A DNA stretch of 64,000 bases from Cerina litoralis (GTDB lineage: Bacteria; Bacteroidota; Bacteroidia; Flavobacteriales; Flavobacteriaceae), in NCBI GenBank assembly GCA_022008415.1, contig JAIRBC010000006.1, positions 1-64,000 on the forward strand, in the 5' to 3' direction. The notes under the pieces were generated by a model. The model did not search any database, was not told the DNA's origin, and saw only the letters and a program-made list of their open reading frames with translations. Position 1 is the first letter of the stretch, and each line of letters starts with the position of its first letter. The position numbers were made by a program, and so were the translations under genes. Shown piece by piece: positions 58,775-64,000 of this stretch.

Positions 58775-60112
58775 ATGAGACTAAAAGTATTGAACTTTTT
58801 CTTATTCTTCGCAATAGCAGCTTCGGCCCAGCATACGATCTCGGGCACTTTTTCACCGGCCGAGGATTATACTTGGCTAATCGCCTATCGCATTACCTCC
58901 CATTCATTAGCCTATACGGCAGATACTAAGGTGTCTGATGGGAAATTTAATCTGGAGATGAAGCAGAACTTTCCTACAGGAACATACCGGTTGGTTTATG
59001 CCGTACCACAGGAAGAATGCTATTTTGATATAATTTATGATGGAAAAGAGGATATAGAGCTCAGTTTTAGTAATGAAAAGGGGGTTTCGTTTATAAAATC
59101 CAAGGAAAATAGACTCTTTGAGGACTACTTTAAGGAAATTAACGATTTGGAAAATGGGTTGACCGATTTCTACTCGGACGGCAATACAGACAAGGTTGAA
59201 TTTTCTAAGTTGGTAGGGCAAATAAGTGCTGCCCAATCCAAGTACGAGATTCAGTCCAAGGGGCTGCTTTGTCATAATTTTGTCATTGCCAATAGGCCTT
59301 ATCTTCCCAAAAACTATGAACCGGTGCAGCGATATGTAGATCGTAGGAAGCAGCATTATTTTAAGGAGATCGATTTTAACAACCCTGTATTGCAAAAGTC
59401 ACCTTATTTAACGGACAAGGTGGTCAACTACGTGTTTACTGCCCTACCTCTGGGTGAATTATCCCAAAAGGAACTAGAAACTGCCATGATGGCCAATATT
59501 AGGGAGGTGGATAGCCAACTAAAGGGGTCGGATGCCGCATTTAAAACCTATTTATACTACAATTTATGGCAACAATTGAGTACTGCCGGACAAAACAGAA
59601 TTGCCGATTTTCTGTACAAAAACTATTTGAAGCAGCTGGCAACGCAAACAAAACGCGACGATATCAGAACCAAAATAGAGCAGGAAAGTAGAGTTCGGAT
59701 GGGGAGCATTCCGCCCGAGATTAACTGGAAGGAAGGAGGAGAACTCAAAAAGCTAAGTACCGTGACAGGAGCAAACAACTATCTGTTAATTTTTTGGAGT
59801 AGTACGTGTTCCCATTGTTTGCACGAACTGCCGTTGCTGCACAAATACTTGGAAAGCCATACCGATCTTTCTTTAAAGGTGATTGCAGTTGGCCTGGAGG
59901 ATGATGAAGTAAGCTGGAAAAAGGAGTCTGCTAAACTGGATGGGTTTATCCATGTGATTTCCCTTGGAAAATGGCAGAGCAATTATGCCCGGGAATACGG
60001 GATAGACCATACGCCTACCTTCTTCATTTTGGACAAGGAAAAGAACTTGGTTGCCGAACCGGAGGATTACAAGGGGGTAATCTCTTATTTGGAAAAGGTG
60101 CAGGGGAAATAA
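58775..60112 (+). CDS. TlpA-like thioredoxin protein with N-terminal DUF4369-like domain
   Basis: This 445-residue exported protein has a signal peptide (LNFFLFFAIAASAQ, about 19). The N-terminal beta domain (about 20-115: HTISGTFSPAEDYTWLIAYRI, GKFNLEM) resembles DUF4369. A helical middle follows, then a C-terminal thioredoxin fold with STCSHCLHELPLLHKYL, active cysteines C345 and C348, and the cis-proline motif HTPTFFILD. It is predicted to be a periplasmic thiol-disulfide protein. The dithiol sequence CSHC differs from the common WCxxC. It is flanked by the composite repeat and has no close partner. Confidence 0.85.
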   Translation: MRLKVLNFFLFFAIAASAQHTISGTFSPAEDYTWLIAYRITSHSLAYTADTKVSDGKFNLEMKQNFPTGTYRLVYAVPQEECYFDIIYDGKEDIELSFSNEKGVSFIKSKENRLFEDYFKEINDLENGLTDFYSDGNTDKVEFSKLVGQISAAQSKYEIQSKGLLCHNFVIANRPYLPKNYEPVQRYVDRRKQHYFKEIDFNNPVLQKSPYLTDKVVNYVFTALPLGELSQKELETAMMANIREVDSQLKGSDAAFKTYLYYNLWQQLSTAGQNRIADFLYKNYLKQLATQTKRDDIRTKIEQESRVRMGSIPPEINWKEGGELKKLSTVTGANNYLLIFWSSTCSHCLHELPLLHKYLESHTDLSLKVIAVGLEDDEVSWKKESAKLDGFIHVISLGKWQSNYAREYGIDHTPTFFILDKEKNLVAEPEDYKGVISYLEKVQGK

Positions 60113-60348
60113 ATACAAGTTCGAGCACAAGTTTCTAACCCAAGTTCATAGAAATGCAAAATGTAGATGGGGCTTGAGCGCGGTTCCCGAGCGCAGACTT
60201 TGGATCGTTGTCGACCATAACCGAAAGAAAGCCGCAATTGGAAGGTTAATATTCTAAGCGAAACAATAACAATTTACCCTAGGCACAGTTGCCCATGAGT
60301 TGTCCAAGGTTACAATCAGAAAAACACGGAACACCGTACGGAAGGGCC

Positions 60349-61008
60349 CTAAAGCGTTTTTAGATCTTTAATGGTCCTAAAGGCAATATCCACCTGTTCG
60401 TCATTCACCAGAATGGTAAATTCATTGGTGGTCGAAATTACTTCGTACAGTACAATGCCTTCCCATGCCAAACGCTGAAAAATAAAGTAATAGATTCCTG
60501 GAACCGAGACGTTTTCAGCGGGCAATTTAACCGTGATGGAGGAGAGATTTGTTGCCTTTTGTGTGCATTTTTCATGTTGAAACAACCGCTCGACAGCCGT
60601 GTCCAAAATATTGCTGACTACAATATTGGTTTCATTGACACCCCTTGATGAGGTATAGAACACTTCCTTGTTCTTGCTCACTTCTTCCAATAACAAGGTT
60701 TGGCTTTCCAAAATGGTATCGGAAACCAGAAAGGTAAAATCCGTCAAGGACGATCGCACTGTAATTTCCCCAATATTCTTTAAAACCTTGATAATTTTAT
60801 GCGTTGCCCTAAATTCCAGATCATCGGAAAGTCTTTTCAAGGCCATAACGATGGCCCCGTTCCTGACATCCTTTCCCAATTGAACCTCGATATCCGGTTT
60901 AATAATCCGGGAAAGCGAGGTCAGGTTTATAATTCCTTGGGAAAGAGCACTTTGTAAAAAAGGTTTTTTTTTGATGTATCCCTCTACGATCGATGAAATT
61001 GTTTTCAT
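60349..61008 (-). CDS. ACT-domain protein (often labelled aspartate kinase in Bacteroidota)
   Basis: This 219-residue protein has an N-terminal helical, winged-helix-like region (about 1-90: SIVEGYIKKKPFLQSALSQGIINLTSLSRIIKPDIE). The C-terminal ACT-type domains (about 145-215) include ITVKLPAENVSVPGIYYFIFQRLAWEGIVLYEVIST, the classic ACT strand-helix pattern. It lacks the amino-acid kinase domain, so the common label aspartate kinase would be wrong. A ligand-controlled DNA-binding regulator is a reasonable guess. It has a good promoter at 61025-61055. Confidence 0.7.
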   Translation of the reverse strand: MKTISSIVEGYIKKKPFLQSALSQGIINLTSLSRIIKPDIEVQLGKDVRNGAIVMALKRLSDDLEFRATHKIIKVLKNIGEITVRSSLTDFTFLVSDTILESQTLLLEEVSKNKEVFYTSSRGVNETNIVVSNILDTAVERLFQHEKCTQKATNLSSITVKLPAENVSVPGIYYFIFQRLAWEGIVLYEVISTTNEFTILVNDEQVDIAFRTIKDLKTL

Positions 61009-61024
61009 TGGAATTGGTTTTGCA

Positions 61025-61055
61025 CAAAAATAACAAAGTGTTATAATTTAAACAA
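61025..61055 (-). promoter_or_regulatory. Promoter of the ACT-domain gene
   Basis: On the minus strand TTG (61053-61055), 20 bp, TATTTTTG (61025-61032) match the consensus, leaving a leader of about 10-12 bases before the ATG at 61008. Confidence 0.55.
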
Positions 61056-61246
61056 ATATTTATAGAACCTATTTTATAGTAATGCTTGATGATCTCGGAA
61101 ATAATGGGCTTTAGCCTAGACGGACGGTGCCGGGCAAAGGAAGTCTTAATCAAGTTATGGAATACGGTTTAAAAAAATAAATCTAAGTATTGAACGCGAC
61201 AAAAGACTATTGCTCCCAAGGCCTTCCAGAAAGTTTCTTAAGGATA

Positions 61247-61606
61247 CTAAAAATGATAAAATGCGTTTTCTAAATGTTCCAATTCAAATTTGCCCTTGTT
61301 CTTATAAACAGTAATAATGTCGAACCGGACCTCCACGTCCAGGTTTTGGGTTACTACATAGTGGTTGGCGGCCGAGACCAACAATCTTATTTTCTTTGCC
61401 GTTACGGTTTCCGCAATATTTTCAAAAAAAAGGGAACTCCTGGATTTCACTTCCACGATAGCCAAATTTGCGTCCTTTTGGGCAATGATGTCAATTTCCG
61501 CCTTTAGGTAACGATAGTTTCTGTGCCGAATACGATAGCCCTGTTTTATCAGGAAATCAATAGCCAACAATTCACCTTCCTGTCCAAATTCATTGTGTTC
61601 ACCCAT
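61247..61606 (-). CDS. YraN family (UPF0102) nuclease-like protein
   Basis: This 119-residue protein of the YraN/UPF0102 family has a restriction-endonuclease-like fold. Motifs are GQEGELLAIDFLIKQGYRIRHRNYR (conserved Glu), KAEIDIIAQKDANLAIVEVKSRS (the D...EVK catalytic-type signature) and KIRLLVSAANHYV. The fold is typical of nucleases, but a biological role has not been settled. It stands alone between the ACT gene and the DUF1800 gene. Confidence 0.92.
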   Translation of the reverse strand: MGEHNEFGQEGELLAIDFLIKQGYRIRHRNYRYLKAEIDIIAQKDANLAIVEVKSRSSLFFENIAETVTAKKIRLLVSAANHYVVTQNLDVEVRFDIITVYKNKGKFELEHLENAFYHF

Positions 61607-61668
61607 AAGATTGGCATAAAATCATAAAAAGCGATGTAGTTCATCGAAAATATTAACGTTTCACCGTA

Positions 61669-61676
61669 TAAATTTG
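61669..61676 (+). promoter_or_regulatory. Predicted -7 box upstream of the DUF1800/DUF1501 pair
   Basis: TAAATTTG matches TAnnTTTG. Just upstream are TTCATCG (61640-61646) and TTCACCG (61660-61666), 20 bp apart, resembling the TTTCATCGA motifs seen at 23246, 23432 and 37834. The leader would be about 150 bases. Confidence 0.4.
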
Positions 61677-61827
61677 TTGTCCCATCGTACATTGCCCTGC
61701 TGTTTGACGAAAATACTCGGAACAGAATACTTTCCAAAATATTCCTTCGTTAAATAGATCTAGAGTGTTTTAAAATGGATGGTTTCCCCAAATCGCCGAC
61801 CTACAGGATATAAATGCCAAACTAACT

Positions 61828-63333
61828 ATGGATTTTTTTGACAACTGCAATACTTCTAGCCTAGCCCCATATACCGTCCCATTGGATCGGCAAAGGGCGA
61901 AACATCTGTACCGAAGGTTAGGCTTTAGCGCCTCGGTACGGACCATAGATCAAGCAGTTGGTCAGACCGCCTCCGTCTTGGTGGACAATCTGATCGACCA
62001 AGCCATTAATATGGCACCGTTGGCAGCACCTACATGGGCAGATTGGACCACCACCAATTATCCCCAGGACGACGATCTTCGGAACCAGGTAAAGAACGAC
62101 CAGAAATACGAATGGACCATAGGTTATGCAAATGGTTTAATCAGCAACAATTTAAGGGACCGATTGAGCTTTTTTTGGAGCAACCATTTGGTGACCGAAT
62201 TAAAAGTATATCAATATCTTCCCTATCTATATTATTACACGGACTGTTTACAGCGGAATGCCATTGGAAATTTTAGGACTTTTGTCCATGAAATGGGCAC
62301 AACGAGTGCCATGCTCTATTATTTGGACGGAGCCTACAATAGAAAAGGGGAACCCAATGAAAATTACGGCCGGGAACTTTACGAACTTTTTACCTTGGGG
62401 GAAGGCAATGGGTATACCGAACAGGATATCATAGAAACCTCCCGGGCCCTGACCGGTTACGTAAACCGAGGGCAGATCAAAGAACCGATTACGTTTGATC
62501 CAACAGAGTTCGATGAAGGGAGCAAGACTATTTTTGGACAGACCGGCAATTGGGGTTATGACGATGTTATAAACATCCTTTTTACCCAACGCCCCAATGA
62601 AATTGCAAATTTTATCTGTAAAAAACTCTATGAATTTTTTGTGCATCCAGATTCCGACGACGCCGCCGGTAACGCGGAGATGATCATACAGGGAATGGCA
62701 AACACATTCGTCCAAAGCAATTTTGAGATTGCCCCGGTCCTTTCCCAACTGTTTAAAAGCCAGCATTTTTTTGACGACGAGGCCATTGGGGTAATCATTA
62801 AAAGTCCGTTTGATATTTCGTTGAACTTGGTCAATGAGACTAATTTTACCTATACGGACGAGGATGTTTCGTTTATGCTGAATTCGTGCCGTTTGCTGGG
62901 TCAAGAACTTTTTGATCCGCCGGAGGTCCAGGGTTGGCAGCGGAACAGGACGTGGATAAACACCAATTTTATGATTGGTAGGTGGATTACGACCGAGGTG
63001 CTCTTGGAGCGGTTTTGGCAGAACGATAAAGAACAGTTCCGCACCCTGGCCATGGATGCGGTCGGAACTGCAAACAGCAGTACCAGCAATCCGAGAATAG
63101 TTACGGAAGCGCTGGTCAATAAGTTTTTGCCCAAGGGATTACTAACCGAAGCCGACTTTAACAATGCCCTATCCGTATTCACCATCGAGGACGTGCCCCA
63201 GACCTACTATGGATCGGATTATATACCAGGTGGCCAAGGAATTTGGATTTTGAGTATAAGCATGGAGGTGCCCACCCAGGTATACTTATTGCTGCTTCAC
63301 CTTATAAGACAACCCGAATTTCAATTAAAATAA
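61828..63333 (+). CDS. DUF1800 family protein
   Basis: This 501-residue DUF1800 protein has the usual parts: HLYRRLGFSASVRTIDQAVG at the start, DRLSFFWSNHLVTE, AMLYYLDGAYNRKGEPNENYGRELYELFTLGEGNGYTEQDI (the family signature), and the late VQGWQRNRTWINTNF. No signal peptide is seen. The DUF1501 gene follows 11 bp downstream; the two are a conserved pair in many bacteria, where the DUF1501 partner is exported by Tat. The biochemical role is not known; links to secreted sulfatase-like or peptidoglycan chemistry are speculative. Confidence 0.92.
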   Translation: MDFFDNCNTSSLAPYTVPLDRQRAKHLYRRLGFSASVRTIDQAVGQTASVLVDNLIDQAINMAPLAAPTWADWTTTNYPQDDDLRNQVKNDQKYEWTIGYANGLISNNLRDRLSFFWSNHLVTELKVYQYLPYLYYYTDCLQRNAIGNFRTFVHEMGTTSAMLYYLDGAYNRKGEPNENYGRELYELFTLGEGNGYTEQDIIETSRALTGYVNRGQIKEPITFDPTEFDEGSKTIFGQTGNWGYDDVINILFTQRPNEIANFICKKLYEFFVHPDSDDAAGNAEMIIQGMANTFVQSNFEIAPVLSQLFKSQHFFDDEAIGVIIKSPFDISLNLVNETNFTYTDEDVSFMLNSCRLLGQELFDPPEVQGWQRNRTWINTNFMIGRWITTEVLLERFWQNDKEQFRTLAMDAVGTANSSTSNPRIVTEALVNKFLPKGLLTEADFNNALSVFTIEDVPQTYYGSDYIPGGQGIWILSISMEVPTQVYLLLLHLIRQPEFQLK

Positions 63334-63344
63334 TACCTACGACC

Positions 63345-64000
63345 ATGTGCAACACCCATCATAGAACTATAAATATAAATGGCCAGGAAGAACACGACCT
63401 GGAGCACAAAGTCTGGAGTAGACGGTCGTTTTTGCAAGCTTTGGGCATCGCCGGGTCGGGTTCCATAATGTTGGGCAGTAATATGCTTACAGCCTCCGCA
63501 CCTTCACCCTTAACGGCTGCAATTGCCGCTTCGGAGACCGATAAGATATTGGTGCTTATTCGTTTGTCCGGGGGTAACGATGGTCTAAGCACCGTAATAC
63601 CCATAGAACAATACGACGCCTATGCAAATGCGAGGCCCAATATTTATATCCCGGAAAGTAAGGTGTTAAAATTGACCGATGAATTCGGGGTCCCATCCTA
63701 TATGAAATCGCTACAACCACTTTGGGCAGAAGGACAGTTTAAGGCCGTACATGGAGTAGGATACGAAAACCAGAACCTTTCGCACTTTACGGGGTCTGAT
63801 ATTTTTGCCAATACCGACCTTACTACCTCGGGTTTTTCAGGAGAAAGGACCGGTTGGATGGGCCGTTTTTTTGAGCACGAATATCCCGATTATTTGATCA
63901 ATCCGCCCGCTTCACCCGCTGCGATACAAGTGGGGAATTATGGGAGTTTGGTGTTTCAGGGAAAAGAGACCAACTATGCTTTTGTAACTTCCAACATCGA
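63345..64000 (+). CDS. DUF1501 family protein, Tat-exported, cut by window end
   Basis: From ATG 63345 the frame stays open to the end of the window (218 codons and two bases). It has a twin-arginine signal, SRRSFLQALGIAGSGSIML (RR near 27-28), followed by VLIRLSGGNDGLSTVIPI, the DUF1501 N-terminal signature, and later NQNLSHFTGSDIFAN with SHF(T)GSD. These place it in the alkaline phosphatase/sulfatase-like superfamily fold. It is co-transcribed with the DUF1800 gene. Its C-terminal half lies outside the window. Confidence 0.92.
   Translation, partial: MCNTHHRTININGQEEHDLEHKVWSRRSFLQALGIAGSGSIMLGSNMLTASAPSPLTAAIAASETDKILVLIRLSGGNDGLSTVIPIEQYDAYANARPNIYIPESKVLKLTDEFGVPSYMKSLQPLWAEGQFKAVHGVGYENQNLSHFTGSDIFANTDLTTSGFSGERTGWMGRFFEHEYPDYLINPPASPAAIQVGNYGSLVFQGKETNYAFVTSNI

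Noticed and set aside
1..64000. tRNA, rRNA, CRISPR arrays, prophage or intact insertion sequences
   Set aside because: None was seen when reading the intergenic regions. Repeats found are short hairpins or pairs, without regular spacers or transposase genes.

Overview
The window looks like the chromosome of a marine member of the Flavobacteriaceae (Bacteroidota), perhaps near Maribacter, Zobellia or Arenibacter; the genus is a guess. The evidence is the set of protein families: SusC-type TonB receptors with a carboxypeptidase-like N-terminal domain, DUF1080, DUF3108, DUF5689, DUF1800/DUF1501, an OlsF-like double acyltransferase, long IleS and GlyQS forms. Promoters follow the Bacteroidota pattern TTG-N17-23-TAnnTTTG, and Shine-Dalgarno sequences are rare. 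I saw no rRNA, tRNA, CRISPR array, prophage or intact insertion sequence.

Layout. 1-6 kb is an accessory-looking stretch: two Tat-exported Gfo/Idh/MocA proteins, a deaminase, an NTF2-like lipoprotein and an amidase, separated by intergenic copies of a small hairpin repeat. 6-10 kb holds one very large soluble multi-PAS histidine kinase with no response regulator beside it. 10-17 kb holds a DMT exporter, an ArsC-like protein, a DinB-like protein, a DUF3298 lipoprotein, a Cys/Met PLP enzyme, gdhA, recO and a ferredoxin. 17-30 kb is housekeeping: ileS (carrying two in-frame repeat-derived insertions), a TraR/DksA-like protein, lspA, 5-formyl-THF cyclo-ligase, uvrC, a patatin/outer-membrane protein and hppD. 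Downstream of hppD lies a tandem pair of paralogous small RNA genes, each with its own promoter and terminator; this is the most interesting unannotated element.

30-42 kb is envelope biology: a DUF3108 protein, an M23 lipoprotein, a TonB receptor, a small membrane protein and a DUF1080 protein. It continues with an extracellular endonuclease-like protein divergent from a second TonB receptor and its DUF5689/lamin-tail lipoprotein. That trio could use extracellular nucleic acid or phosphoesters, and its shared promoter region carries 11-bp-phased direct repeats. 42-64 kb is mixed: ankyrin protein, Nudix, nitrilase-family amidase, Ig-like lipoprotein, comF, a coiled-coil membrane protein, glyS, an OlsF-like acyltransferase, aspartate kinase, GNAT, fbp, TerB-like, mfd, a TlpA-like thioredoxin, an ACT-domain protein, yraN, and a DUF1800/DUF1501 pair cut by the window end.

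Start codons were chosen by family N-termini and by predicted -7 boxes. Several genes appear to start with TTG or GTG, and some (glyS, mfd) have almost no leader. All functional calls are from reading the sequence; no database search was run.
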